In this document: positions 1 to 8,778 of the stretch, in pieces | Layout of the letters: every line of letters starts with the position of its first letter | Position numbering within the stretch: the first letter of the stretch is position 1 | Assembly: GCF_000722545.1 (NCBI RefSeq) | Contig: NZ_JNVM01000001.1 | Span: forward strand, 34,524-98,523 | Source: Paenibacillus tyrphae | Lineage (GTDB): Bacteria; Bacillota; Bacilli; Paenibacillales; NBRC-103111 | Length of the DNA stretch: 64,000 nt | Reading direction: 5' to 3' | The notes under the pieces: model-generated | What the model saw: the letters and a program-made list of their open reading frames with translations, nothing else | What the model was told of the DNA's origin: nothing | Databases searched by the model: none | Position numbers and translations under genes: made by a program

Positions 1-126
1 TGCGAAGCGGCTTCAAATCAAATTTCCTGCGGACAAGAGCGACCGGAAGTGTATACCCCACCCCTTCGTAACCTCTATTATCCCATTTGACCACTTTCTC
101 AACAAGCTCAGGGGCCCCACCCCTCT

Positions 127-744
127 TCAATCCAAAATGACCGATTTATCCGGATCACGCATAAACTCGAACATCGTCCGCAGCTGCGCCTCGGTGTTGC
201 GCTCTACCGATAAGACAGGCAGCTCGTCTTCGCCGAAAAAACCGACGCCCGACGTTTCAATCCCAGTCTCGGCGCTTCCCCCGGTGATCTCGCATAGGAT
301 AAACAGCTTATAAACATGATACGGCTCCGGCGGATGACCGTGAAATTTCTTGTCCAGCACGGCAAGCAGCCGGACAGGCTTTGCATCGAAGCCCGACTCC
401 TCCTTGATTTCCTTGACCGCAACCTCCGAGGGCGACAAGCCGATATCTGCCCATCCTCCCGGGAGCGCCCAGACGCCATCGTGCTTTTCGCGGACCAGCA
501 GAAGCTTTCCGTCCTGGAACACGACGCCGCGAATGTCCACCTTCGGCGTGGCATAGCCGGTATCGCTGGCAAACGTCAGCTTGATTTTCTCGGGGTCCGT
601 CTCCGTGTAATGAGCCAGAATGTCGACGCTCATTTGTCGCAATTCCTCGAACCGCTCCCGATCGTAGACATCCTTCGTGTATGCCAATCCGGTCTGCGCG
701 ATTGCTTGAATCTGCTTGGCCCATTCCAACCATCGGTGATTCAT
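127..744 (-). CDS. Nudix hydrolase with N-terminal helper domain
   Basis: A 205-residue Nudix hydrolase of the subfamily that carries a short N-terminal helical domain (residues 1-60, MNHRWLEW...) before the Nudix fold; relatives hydrolyse nucleoside diphosphate-linked compounds such as ADP-ribose. The Nudix box is recognisable around residues 100-125 (GGWADIGLSPSE...KEIKEESGF), but the first canonical Glu of GX5EX7REUXEE is Leu and the Arg is Lys, so the substrate should not be guessed. The start is set at 744, where GGAGG lies 7 nt before ATG; reading could extend upstream to 804 but without a ribosome site. It is divergent from the regulator at 983. The family call is firm, the substrate unknown. 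Confidence 0.9.
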   Translation of the reverse strand: MNHRWLEWAKQIQAIAQTGLAYTKDVYDRERFEELRQMSVDILAHYTETDPEKIKLTFASDTGYATPKVDIRGVVFQDGKLLLVREKHDGVWALPGGWADIGLSPSEVAVKEIKEESGFDAKPVRLLAVLDKKFHGHPPEPYHVYKLFILCEITGGSAETGIETSGVGFFGEDELPVLSVERNTEAQLRTMFEFMRDPDKSVILD

Positions 745-982
745 AGGATAGCCTCCTTCGTAGCTGTAAAAGGATCGTTCCCTCTCATTATACCTTCCTG
801 ACATCCCTGCCTACAATTATTTCCAGACATTCGCCGACCGCCCGGATTTGTCCGGCCGCCGAATTCGGTTGACAAGATTTCCGATTGCGAAGATACTAAA
901 GATACAGAAAACTTTTTTGGTGTTCAAACTATTTTTTTGAGACTCATGGGGTTTGTATACTGAAGGAAAGAAGTGAGACGGA

Positions 983-1651
983 TTGGAATCGGTTAAAGAG
1001 GAGATCAGCTTCCTCCTTCCCCTGATTCGCTGCATTGCTGCGCAGTTCGGGGATAAATGCGAGGTCGTGCTGCACGATTTGACGCAGGGGTACGAAAGCA
1101 CGATCGTCGCCATCGAAAATGGCCACATTACCGGAAGGAAGGTCAGCGACTGCGGCAGCAACCTCGGGCTCGAAGTGCTGCGCGGCACGGTTACCGACGG
1201 CGACCGGTACAACTATATCACGCAGACGAAGGACGGCAAAATTTTGCGCTCGTCGTCGACGTATATTAAGAACGGCAAGGGCGAGACGATCGGAGCATTG
1301 TGCATCAACTTCGATATTTCGGATTTGCTCGTGGCGGAAAATACGATCCGGTCGCTCACCATGCACAGCCTCGATCAGGAGGTCAAGGAAGTGTTCGTGA
1401 ACGACGTGAACGATCTTGTCGATTATTTGCTGCAGGAATGCCAGAAGTCGATCGGCAAGCCCGTATCCCATATGGTCAAAGAGGATAAGATCAAGGCCGT
1501 GCAGTTTTTGGACGCCCGGGGCGCGTTTCTCGTGAAAAAAGCCGGAGACAAGGTATGTCAATTTTTGGACATTTCCAAGTTCACTCTCTACAACTACCTC
1601 GATGAAATCCGGGTAAATCAGGAGCGCAGCGCGGCCCAAAAGTTTTTATAA
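983..1651 (+). CDS. YheO-like PAS/HTH transcriptional regulator
   Basis: A 222-residue DNA-binding regulator of the YheO/DauR type. Residues 1-115 form the YheO-like PAS sensor (IRCIAAQFGDKCEVVLHDL, then GALCINFDIS), and residues 165-215 the family helix-turn-helix (FLDISKFTLYNYLDEIR). It probably senses a small cytoplasmic ligand and controls an amino-acid or purine pathway; no ligand can be read from sequence. The start is a TTG; no in-frame ATG occurs nearby. A TATACT hexamer lies at 956-961 without a good -35 partner. The gene stands alone, with a long non-coding stretch downstream. Confidence 0.85.
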   Translation: MESVKEEISFLLPLIRCIAAQFGDKCEVVLHDLTQGYESTIVAIENGHITGRKVSDCGSNLGLEVLRGTVTDGDRYNYITQTKDGKILRSSSTYIKNGKGETIGALCINFDISDLLVAENTIRSLTMHSLDQEVKEVFVNDVNDLVDYLLQECQKSIGKPVSHMVKEDKIKAVQFLDARGAFLVKKAGDKVCQFLDISKFTLYNYLDEIRVNQERSAAQKFL

Positions 1652-1847
1652 GTCCATAGTCACGGAAGCGTACTGCGCCTACGGGCGCAGCCCTCAACGA
1701 TAGAGCGAAGCTCTTGCGGATGATTTCGACCACCGCGGGCTTCGCTTGCTGCCATTTCTGGAATGGTTTTCATACGACGATTTTCGACAATTATGTCGAT
1801 TTTTCAAACTATATGTCTGATTGTGAGGAATTTTACAAAAAAAACAA

Positions 1848-1876
1848 TTGCCGGACTAGGAAAAATGGTGTATATT
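1848..1876 (+). promoter_or_regulatory. Predicted sigma-A promoter for the riboswitch-ggt transcript
   Basis: TTGCCG at 1848-1853 and TATATT at 1871-1876 are separated by exactly 17 nt. Transcription from here would start near 1883, about 40 nt before the riboswitch core. The 1652-1847 interval upstream holds only small hairpins (TGCGCC/GGCGCA near 1675, GAGC/GCTC near 1705) and no convincing gene. Confidence 0.55.
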
Positions 1877-1924
1877 TCCTACAAGGCCATAGGCTGAATT
1901 TTCCATACGGGATCCTTTAACATG

Positions 1925-2020
1925 AAAAAGGCAAACTATTCGAAAGAATAGGACGCAAAACTAGAGGGGCTAAGGCTGCTATCCTATAGCGGCTACGCCA
2001 GCCAGCTACCTGTCATCAAG
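1925..2020 (+). promoter_or_regulatory. Cyclic di-GMP-I (GEMM) riboswitch
   Basis: The GEMM-I consensus is clearly readable. A first hairpin ACTATTC-GAAA-GAATAGG (1934-1952) has the conserved GNRA tetraloop. It is followed by the invariant GGACGCAAA linker, then a second hairpin with GGGGCTAAGG-CTGCT...AGCGGCTACGCC and the closing CAGCCAGCTACCTGTCAT. GGCAAAC just before the first stem is the conserved 5' segment. Nothing else in this class carries both GGCAAAC...GAAA and GGACGCAAA. It lies about 100 nt upstream of the gamma-glutamyltransferase start, with an intrinsic terminator in between, so control is most likely by premature termination. Whether c-di-GMP turns expression on or off cannot be decided by eye. 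Confidence 0.9.
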
Positions 2021-2029
2021 GATAAGAAC

Positions 2030-2062
2030 AAAGGTGACGACATAGTTCTGTCTCCTTTTTTG
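2030..2062 (+). terminator. Riboswitch expression-platform terminator
   Basis: AAAGG-T-GAC pairs with GTC-T-CCTTT (2030-2058) around a loop, followed directly by a run of T. It sits after the c-di-GMP riboswitch and before the ribosome site at about 2111, the position expected of an expression platform. The 3' side of riboswitch helix P1 (CTACCTGTCA) partly complements the terminator's 5' arm (GGTGAC), so the two folds could compete. Confidence 0.65.
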
Positions 2063-2124
2063 CTTTTCCGCTCTCTTTTGACAGGCGAACAAAATCTGCT
2101 AGACAACGAAGAGGAGGAAAACGA

Positions 2125-3840
2125 ATGCGAGCAAGCAAGAAGAAAATGGCTATTTTGGGAACCGTCGCGGCTTTATGCCTCTCTACGGTTTCGAGCGCCG
2201 GAGCTGCAAACCGTCCGACTACCATGGCGCCTAGCGGAATGGTCACGACTCAACATTATTTGGCCTCGGCAGCGGCCTTGAAGGTGCTGGAGGACGGCGG
2301 CAACGCCGTAGACGCAGCCATCACCGCAGCGGCTACGCTGGCCGTTATTTATCCGCATTACACGAGCATCGGCGGAGACAGTTTCTGGCTCATTTACAAC
2401 GCCAAAAAGAAAGAGCTCAAAGCGTTAAATGCAAGCGGTCCTTCGAGCGAGAAAGCGACCATCGATTACTATAAAAGCCAGGGCTACAGCAAAATCCCTT
2501 CCAGAGGCTACTTGTCGGCCAACACGGTACCGGGCACAGTTTCCGGCTGGTGGGAAGCGTACAACTACGCCGACGAAGAGATCGGCAACAGCAAGCCGTG
2601 GCGTTCTTTGCTCAAACCGGCGATCAAATATGCGGAAGACGGATTCCCCGTTACGCCGAACCAGGTATATTGGACCAACGTCAATCTGGATACGAAGGAT
2701 GACGAGCTGAAGCATTTGCAGCGCTTCGAAGGCTGGGCCAAAACGTATTTGAAGCCTGACGGGCAGCCATACAAAGCAGGCGAGCTGATGAAGCAGCCGG
2801 ATTTGGCCAAAACGTTAAAGGTCATTGCCAAGAAAGGCGCGGACGGCTTCTATAAAGGCGATGTCGCTGAGAAAATCGTCAAGGACGTGCAAGCGAACGG
2901 CGGACTGCTAACCCTGAATGACTTTGCAAACTACAAAGCCGAGTGGCAAAAGCCGATTTCGACGGACTACCGCGGGTATAAGGCATACAACGTTCCGCCG
3001 AACTCGCAAGGCATTGCTTCCCTTTCGATCCTGAATATTTTGAACAACTTCGATGTGAAAAGCTTGGGCGAAGGGACGCCGGAGTACTACCACCTAATCG
3101 TAGAAGCGACGAAGCAAGCGTTCGCGGACCGCAACAAGTGGCTGACCGACCCGAAATTTGCCGACATTCCGGTGGATTACCTGCTCTCCCCTGAGCACGG
3201 CAAAGAAATGGCGAAACGTATCGATATGAACAAGGCCGCAGCCGACGTCGTGCCGATGGATCCGAAGGGCGATACGACCTGGATGGGCTTCATCGACAAA
3301 GAAGGCAACGCCGTATCGTTGATTCAAAGCCATTACTTCGATTACGGTTCGGGGATCGTTGCGAAGGACACAGGCGTTCTGCTTCAGAACCGGGGCAGCT
3401 ACTTCTCCTTGGATCCTAAGGAAATCAACCACCTTGAGCCGAAAAAACGCTCGTTCCATACGATCAACCCGGCGATGCTGTTCAAAAACGACAAGCCGTA
3501 CATGATCTACGGTACCCAAGGCGGAGAAGGACAGCCGCAGACGCAAGCCGCTCTTGTCACCCGCATCGTCGATTTCGGCATGCCTGTACAAGACGCGATC
3601 GAAGCGCCTCGCTGGCTGCACGGACGCAACTGGGGATCTTCCTCCAACGACTTGAAGCTGGAAGGACGCATTTCGAAAAGCGTTCAGGATGAGCTGATCC
3701 GTCGCGGTCATCCCGTCAAAATGATAGACGATTACACTGATGCGGTCGGGCAATCGGGAGTCATTCTGATTGATCCGGAAACGAACGTGAAATTTGGCGG
3801 AGCCGACCCGCGCGGTGAAGGGGCGGCACTCGGATACTAA
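2125..3840 (+). CDS. Secreted gamma-glutamyltransferase family protein (riboswitch-controlled)
   Basis: A 571-residue Ntn-hydrolase of the gamma-glutamyltransferase/acylase superfamily that self-cleaves before a Thr nucleophile. An N-terminal signal peptide (charged MRASKKK, hydrophobic core, AGAA around residue 28) predicts export. The large-subunit part has VLEDGGNAVDAAITAA and GGDSFWLIY. The autoprocessing site is GDT384TWMGF, followed by GNAVSLIQS; GTQGGEGQPQTQ is the family glycine loop. Where classical GGTs have TTHxS this protein has TTWMG, the pattern of YwrD-like or cephalosporin-acylase-like members, so it may act on gamma-glutamyl peptides other than glutathione, or on polyglutamate. 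The ribosome site GGAGG lies 8 nt upstream of ATG. A c-di-GMP-I riboswitch precedes it and a strong terminator follows. Confidence 0.92.
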   Translation: MRASKKKMAILGTVAALCLSTVSSAGAANRPTTMAPSGMVTTQHYLASAAALKVLEDGGNAVDAAITAAATLAVIYPHYTSIGGDSFWLIYNAKKKELKALNASGPSSEKATIDYYKSQGYSKIPSRGYLSANTVPGTVSGWWEAYNYADEEIGNSKPWRSLLKPAIKYAEDGFPVTPNQVYWTNVNLDTKDDELKHLQRFEGWAKTYLKPDGQPYKAGELMKQPDLAKTLKVIAKKGADGFYKGDVAEKIVKDVQANGGLLTLNDFANYKAEWQKPISTDYRGYKAYNVPPNSQGIASLSILNILNNFDVKSLGEGTPEYYHLIVEATKQAFADRNKWLTDPKFADIPVDYLLSPEHGKEMAKRIDMNKAAADVVPMDPKGDTTWMGFIDKEGNAVSLIQSHYFDYGSGIVAKDTGVLLQNRGSYFSLDPKEINHLEPKKRSFHTINPAMLFKNDKPYMIYGTQGGEGQPQTQAALVTRIVDFGMPVQDAIEAPRWLHGRNWGSSSNDLKLEGRISKSVQDELIRRGHPVKMIDDYTDAVGQSGVILIDPETNVKFGGADPRGEGAALGY

Positions 3841-3848
3841 CCCCCTAG

Positions 3849-3884
3849 CGGACTGCCGACTCTATGATCAGCAGTCCGTTTTTT
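3849..3884 (+). terminator. Terminator after the gamma-glutamyltransferase gene
   Basis: Perfect 8-bp stem CGGACTGC/GCAGTCCG with a 14-nt loop, followed by TTTTTTC. It separates the gamma-glutamyltransferase gene from the chemoreceptor. Confidence 0.85.
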
Positions 3885-3930
3885 CTTTGCAGCAAACCTG
3901 CGCAAAATTAACGAAGTAAGCGAGGATGAG

Positions 3931-5979
3931 ATGATGGAGGAACGCGCTAAACCGCAGATGCAAGCCGGACCATTCGGCCGGCTGACCGGATGGTTCAGCA
4001 AAAAGCTGAAAAATAAAATGATCGCTTGGTTTTTGATCGTATCGCTTGTGCCGGTCCTGTCGATTTCCTATTATATTTCCAAGACGAGCTCGGCGGAATT
4101 GATCAAGAAGCAATCCGAATCGTACGAAAAGCTGGTGGTCAGCACCGCGACGCTGATCGACCAATACATATCCGAACGTATGGCTGAAGTGAAAATATTG
4201 GCTTCCACCACCGACATCCGGTCGAACGATGCAGCAGCGAAGACCAAGTTTATCAAAAACTTTACGGAAAGCACTAAAGTTTTCGACGGCAACACGTTTA
4301 TTTCTCCTAACGGAATCGTAACGGCTGACACCATCGAAGCCAGCGTCGGGGTTAATTTGGGGGAAAGACCGTTTTTCAAAAACGGTTTGCAAGGAAAATC
4401 GACGTATACCGAGGTATTGCTGGCCAAAACGACCGGCAAACGCTCCATTATTGTAGCCACGCCTGTTAAAGACGCTAACGATGCAGTGATCGGCGTGCTT
4501 ACCGGACTTGTCAATTTCGAGGGTTTTATGGATAAATACGTGAAGCCGCTGATGATCAATGACGGAGAAGGTTATCCGATTGTCGTCGACTCCAACGGAA
4601 TTATTCAGCTACATCCCGTGAAGGAGCTCGTCGGAAAAAGCGTAGCCGACTCTGGCATCTCGCCGCTGCTGGCGGATATCCTGAAAGTCGGAAACAAGCA
4701 AGCGGGCTCGACCACCTACACCGACGGCGGCAAAACCTACATGGTCGCCTATTCCACGATCCCACAGACGGGATACGGCCTGTATCTTCATTTGCCGGTA
4801 AAAACGATCACGGCGGAAGCCTCGAAGATCGAACAGAACGTCTTGATCATCCTGCTGATCGTGATTGCTCTGGTCGTTGTGGTGGCTTATTTCTTGGGCA
4901 GACAAATTTCGAGACCGATCGCGGAGATGGCCGCCGTTACCAAGCGGGTTGCTGATGGGAACTTAAAGGTCGAGCCTTTGCCAATCCGCACGCAGGATGA
5001 AGTGGGACAATTGGCCCAGTCGGTCAATACCATGGTGGAGAGTCTGCACACCTTCGTTTCCCAGGTCACGCTGACGGCGGAAGAGGTCGCCGCTTCGGCA
5101 GAGCAATTGTCGGTGAATGCCGGGGAAACAAGCAAGGCTACGCAGCTTATTGCCTTAACCATTGAGCAGATGGCCGACGGAACGGAACGGCAGATGCAAG
5201 GCGTCGAGGCCAGCGTCAACGCCATCACGGAAGTGGCGAACGGCGTTCAGCAGGTGGCGGCAAATGCCCAGCAGGTGACGGATTCTTCCCAGCACACGCT
5301 GCAGGCAGCCACGGAAGGAAACCAGGCCATTCAAACGGTCACCAAGCAGATGCAATCGATCAATACGACGGTCAACGAAATTGCCGCCAATATTTCAAGC
5401 TTGGGCGCGAGATCGACCGAAATCGAAAATATCGCCAAAGTCATTTCCGGCATCGCTACGCAGACCAACTTGCTGTCGTTGAACGCCGCTATTGAGGCGG
5501 CTCGCGCCGGAGAGCATGGACGCGGCTTCGCCGTGGTGGCGAATGAGATCCGGCAGTTGGCCGAGCAGTCTTCCCAATCCGCTGCGCAGATCGGGGAACT
5601 GATCTCTACGATCCAGAACGAGACGCAGAACGCCGTCGGTTCCATGGAGCAGGGAACCAAAGAAGTCAGCCTCGGCATCGAAGTCGTCAACGAAGCGGGG
5701 AAATCGTTCGATCTGATCCGGGAGTCCATCAACCAAGTAACCAACCAGATTCAAAACGTTACCGAATATGCACGGCAAATGCAGTCCAGCACCGGAGAAG
5801 CCGTTGAATTGGTGAGTGAAATTTCGGAGGTGGCTCGACAGTCTGCGGACGGAACCCAGAATATTTCGGCTTCCACGCAGGAGCAATTGGCTTCCATTGA
5901 AGAAGTAACTTCCTCTTCGGAATCCCTGGCTAAAATGGCCGAGGATCTGCAAAGCATCGTGAAAGAATTTAAGTTGTAG
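3931..5979 (+). CDS. Methyl-accepting chemotaxis protein with dCache sensor
   Basis: A 682-residue transmembrane chemoreceptor. Order: first membrane helix at about residues 30-50, an extracytoplasmic double-Cache-like ligand-binding region to about 300, a second membrane helix (VLIILLIVIALVVVVAYFLG), HAMP, then the methyl-accepting coiled coil. The signalling hairpin tip is present (ATQTNLLSLNAAIEAARAGE, then GRGFAVVANEIRQLAEQSS). It would relay an external ligand to CheA/CheW; no ligand can be inferred. No che genes are nearby. Two adjacent ATGs (3931, 3934) follow GAGGATGAG. It is the next gene after the riboswitch-controlled gamma-glutamyltransferase, but a terminator between them argues against one transcript. 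Confidence 0.95.
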   Translation: MMEERAKPQMQAGPFGRLTGWFSKKLKNKMIAWFLIVSLVPVLSISYYISKTSSAELIKKQSESYEKLVVSTATLIDQYISERMAEVKILASTTDIRSNDAAAKTKFIKNFTESTKVFDGNTFISPNGIVTADTIEASVGVNLGERPFFKNGLQGKSTYTEVLLAKTTGKRSIIVATPVKDANDAVIGVLTGLVNFEGFMDKYVKPLMINDGEGYPIVVDSNGIIQLHPVKELVGKSVADSGISPLLADILKVGNKQAGSTTYTDGGKTYMVAYSTIPQTGYGLYLHLPVKTITAEASKIEQNVLIILLIVIALVVVVAYFLGRQISRPIAEMAAVTKRVADGNLKVEPLPIRTQDEVGQLAQSVNTMVESLHTFVSQVTLTAEEVAASAEQLSVNAGETSKATQLIALTIEQMADGTERQMQGVEASVNAITEVANGVQQVAANAQQVTDSSQHTLQAATEGNQAIQTVTKQMQSINTTVNEIAANISSLGARSTEIENIAKVISGIATQTNLLSLNAAIEAARAGEHGRGFAVVANEIRQLAEQSSQSAAQIGELISTIQNETQNAVGSMEQGTKEVSLGIEVVNEAGKSFDLIRESINQVTNQIQNVTEYARQMQSSTGEAVELVSEISEVARQSADGTQNISASTQEQLASIEEVTSSSESLAKMAEDLQSIVKEFKL

Positions 5980-5989
5980 AACATAGAGC

Positions 5990-6020
5990 GGCCCTCGTTT
6001 CTCTTATGGAGATGAGGGCC
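5990..6020. terminator. Hairpin between convergent genes
   Basis: GGCCCTC/GAGGGCC stem with a 17-nt loop between the chemoreceptor and the convergent DMT transporter. The T-tract is weak (GTCGTTGTT) on either strand. Confidence 0.45.
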
Positions 6021-6039
6021 GTCGTTGTTCGTCCGTCCG

Positions 6040-7005
6040 TCATGCGCGAGACGGGTCCTCCCCACTCTTGTCGGAAGCCGCAGGCTGGCCCGGAGCTTGA
6101 CGCTTCTTGCCGAAACGGTTCGCCCCGATCACTCCGGCAACGATCATGACCGAGCCGACGAGATGATAGACCGTTACCGTTTCGCCGAGCACCAGCGCTC
6201 CCGCCGCAATCGAGACGACCGTCCCGAGATTGGAGAACACGCTCATTTTGGACGCCTCCATCTTGGACAGCACATAATTGGACAAGAGCGAGGTCACCAG
6301 CGAGGATAGCACGCCCAAATATACAATTGCGACGAGAAAACGGCCGCTGCCGAGCGGCTCGAACAGCTTGCCGAGCGTTCCGTCCATCCCGTGCTTGCCG
6401 AGCGAAATCAGCAGGAACGAGCCGAAGCCGAGCCATGTCGTAACGAAGCTCAGCTCCCAAGGGCTGAACCGCTTTGACAGCGAGCGGGCCAGAACGCTGT
6501 ATCCGGCGAAGGCGACGCAGGACAGGAACAGCAGAAGCAAGCCGTTCATGTTGCTCACATCGATCGATCTGCCATTCATGACGAAGACGAAGACCACCCC
6601 GAATACGGATAGAAAAATCGACAGCTTCTGCTTCGCATTGGTCCGCTCCTTCAAAAACCAAGCGGCCAGCAGCATCGTAATGACCGGCGTGAAGGCATAC
6701 AGAATGCCGCCTTCGGCAGAACCGGCGTGCACCAGCCCAAACGCTTGAAAGGCGAAGAAGGCAACAGGGTAAAATACCGCCAGCACCAGGACGTCCTTGA
6801 TCCGTTTATTGCTGTAGTCGAGCTTGATCCAGCCGCTCGCTACGGGAACGGACATGACGACCGCCGACAGCAGAAAGCGGAACATGAGCGTATCCAGCGG
6901 ATCGGCCGATTCCAGCGCCTGCTTCGTGAACAGAAACGAAAATCCGATAATCACGGCATTCAGCACGGCGCACATGTAAGCAAGCCGCAAGCCTGTGGTT
7001 TTCAT
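6040..7005 (-). CDS. DMT-superfamily (EamA) transporter
   Basis: A 321-residue integral membrane protein with two EamA repeats of about five helices each: residues 1-140 begin MCAVLNAVIIGFSFLFTKQAL, and the second repeat around 150-300 contains YLGVLSSLVTSLLSNYVLSK and VTVYHLVGSVMIVAGVIGANR. Members export or import amino acids, purines or drugs; the substrate is not predictable. The start follows GAGGAGG. It begins 21 nt after the histidine kinase stop on the same strand, so it is probably the third gene of the response regulator-kinase operon and a possible efflux output of that system. Confidence 0.9.
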   Translation of the reverse strand: MKTTGLRLAYMCAVLNAVIIGFSFLFTKQALESADPLDTLMFRFLLSAVVMSVPVASGWIKLDYSNKRIKDVLVLAVFYPVAFFAFQAFGLVHAGSAEGGILYAFTPVITMLLAAWFLKERTNAKQKLSIFLSVFGVVFVFVMNGRSIDVSNMNGLLLLFLSCVAFAGYSVLARSLSKRFSPWELSFVTTWLGFGSFLLISLGKHGMDGTLGKLFEPLGSGRFLVAIVYLGVLSSLVTSLLSNYVLSKMEASKMSVFSNLGTVVSIAAGALVLGETVTVYHLVGSVMIVAGVIGANRFGKKRQAPGQPAASDKSGEDPSRA

Positions 7006-7026
7006 AGCTTTCTCCTCCTCTTCGTA

Positions 7027-8778
7027 TCAAGCCTCCGGGCGTTCCGCGAGCGGAAGCCGCATCTGGACGACCGTCCCCTCGCCCACCCGGGATTGTACCT
7101 CGATCCGGCCTTGATGGGCCGTCGCAATCGCCTTGGCGATGCTCATACCGAGCCCCGCACCGTCCGTCTTCTCCTCCGTATTCGTCCCGCGGTAGTATCT
7201 GTCGAACAGATTGCGCACAGTCTCTTCGTCCATGCCGGCGCCGTTGTCTTCCACTGCAATCCAGGCGTCCGCTCCTTCACTTCCGGTACGAACGGTAATG
7301 AGCGTCCCCAGCGGGTTATGCTTGACCGCATTGGAAATCAGATTATCCAGCATACGCTGAAACCACTTCGGATTCGCGCTCACCGTCAATACCTGCTTCT
7401 CGCATTCGAAGGAGAAGGATACGTGCCCGATCGTCACGTCGTTCACATACCGGAGAACGATGCGGCGCACGAACTCGTTCAGCTCGACATCCTCGAGCGG
7501 GAATTGGACCGCGTTATTTTTCAACTGAAACGTCAGGGAGAAATCTTGGAGCAGGCCAACCATGTAATCGCCCTTTTCCCGAATCGTCTTGCCCATCTCG
7601 CGAAGCTCCGGCTCGGTCCACTCAAACGTCCCGCTTTCCAGCAGGTGTCCGTACCCTTGAATCGTGGAGAGCGGCGTCCGCAGATCGTGGGAAATGCCGG
7701 TCATCCATTCTTCCCGCGTCTTCTCCAAGCGGCTGCGTTCCCGCTCCGAAGCTTCCAGTCTCGCCGCCATCTCATAGAAACCCGCGATCACTTCTTTGTA
7801 CAGCCGATAGCGCAGACGAATGCGGCCATTCTTGCGGAACACCTTCTTCCGGTCTTTCTCCGTAAGCGCTTCCTGATAGCGCCCCTGTCCCATCCGCTCG
7901 AACCAATCGACGAACAGCAGCAGCGGCTGTCCGTACCGGTAGCCGTGCCACACCGAGAAGACGAAGGTCAGCAGCAGCACCACGCCTCCCGTGATGACGA
8001 GCGTCAGAATAACTTCATGCAGAATCGGCTGACTGGCAAAAGGCGGACCTGCCTTGGCTTTATGCAAAATCCACGTATACCCGGAGGAGGAGTCGTAATA
8101 AAACGACATATCAGACGGGTAAAGGCCCGGTTCCGCCCGCATCGCGATCAGCTCGAGCGGCCGGTAAGGCTCCTTGCGCGCCGAATCGCCGACCGATTGC
8201 ATAATAACGCCGGAAGCGTCGATGATCTGCACATAAGCGTTCTCGGACGCCAGTTGCTGCGTCAGCTCCGGGAGCGCATCCTGCCGGACCCGTCCCGCTT
8301 CTCCATAGGCGCGAATCCACGCTTCCAGCTTCGCGGGCCCACGGTCCTCCGTCCCGAGCATATACAGAAGCGGCGCGCTTCCCGCGCCGCTAAACTTCGT
8401 TCCGACACGGAACGAATCGAAGCGCCCGTTCTCCTCGATTTGCAGCAGCTCGGCGGCCGTGTACGACGATTGAAGCCGGTTCGGGGCATTGACGGCGCAG
8501 ACGACCTTACCGTCCGCGTCCACGATCTGCAGCCAGTAGCCCCGCTCTGTAAGCTGATCGGTCCAGTGCGAAGCAATCGTCACGCTTCCCCCGTTCTCGA
8601 TCGTTTCCGTAACGATGGTATCCAGAGCCCCGATGGGAAACGTCTTTTTCAAATCCTGGTTGGTCAAGTATCGGATGACCAGCAGCAGAACGACAATCAG
8701 GGTAACCAGCACGAACATCCACAAGAAAAAAAACTGCACGGTAAAGTGCGCGGCAAGCCTTCGCCTCACCTTACTCAT
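7027..8778 (-). CDS. Membrane sensor histidine kinase
   Basis: A 583-residue two-component kinase. Membrane helices at about residues 13-35 (FFLWMFVLVTLIVVLLLVI) and 255-280 flank a roughly 220-residue extracytoplasmic sensor. The catalytic part has the H-box GISHDLRTPLSTIQGYG, N-box NLISNAVKHNP, G1 box EDNGAGMDEE and G2 box GAGLGMSIAKAIA. The ATG at 8778 overlaps the TGA of the response-regulator gene (ATGA), which indicates translational coupling; the longer open frame to 8976 lies inside the regulator gene and is not used. The signal is unknown; the downstream exporter hints at a toxic compound. Confidence 0.95.
   Translation of the reverse strand: MSKVRRRLAAHFTVQFFFLWMFVLVTLIVVLLLVIRYLTNQDLKKTFPIGALDTIVTETIENGGSVTIASHWTDQLTERGYWLQIVDADGKVVCAVNAPNRLQSSYTAAELLQIEENGRFDSFRVGTKFSGAGSAPLLYMLGTEDRGPAKLEAWIRAYGEAGRVRQDALPELTQQLASENAYVQIIDASGVIMQSVGDSARKEPYRPLELIAMRAEPGLYPSDMSFYYDSSSGYTWILHKAKAGPPFASQPILHEVILTLVITGGVVLLLTFVFSVWHGYRYGQPLLLFVDWFERMGQGRYQEALTEKDRKKVFRKNGRIRLRYRLYKEVIAGFYEMAARLEASERERSRLEKTREEWMTGISHDLRTPLSTIQGYGHLLESGTFEWTEPELREMGKTIREKGDYMVGLLQDFSLTFQLKNNAVQFPLEDVELNEFVRRIVLRYVNDVTIGHVSFSFECEKQVLTVSANPKWFQRMLDNLISNAVKHNPLGTLITVRTGSEGADAWIAVEDNGAGMDEETVRNLFDRYYRGTNTEEKTDGAGLGMSIAKAIATAHQGRIEVQSRVGEGTVVQMRLPLAERPEA

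Noticed and set aside
1..130. Minus-strand open frame running off the window from a TTG overlapping the Nudix stop
   Set aside because: Only about 43 codons are visible, no ribosome site at the TTG, no recognisable motif; it could be the start of a real downstream gene, but the window cannot show it.
937..961. TTGAGA ... TATACT as promoter of the YheO-like gene
   Set aside because: Spacing is only 13 nt, too short for a sigma-A promoter.
1714..1920. 68-codon plus-strand frame before the riboswitch
   Set aside because: No ribosome site, overlaps the predicted promoter of the riboswitch transcript, and no family resemblance.
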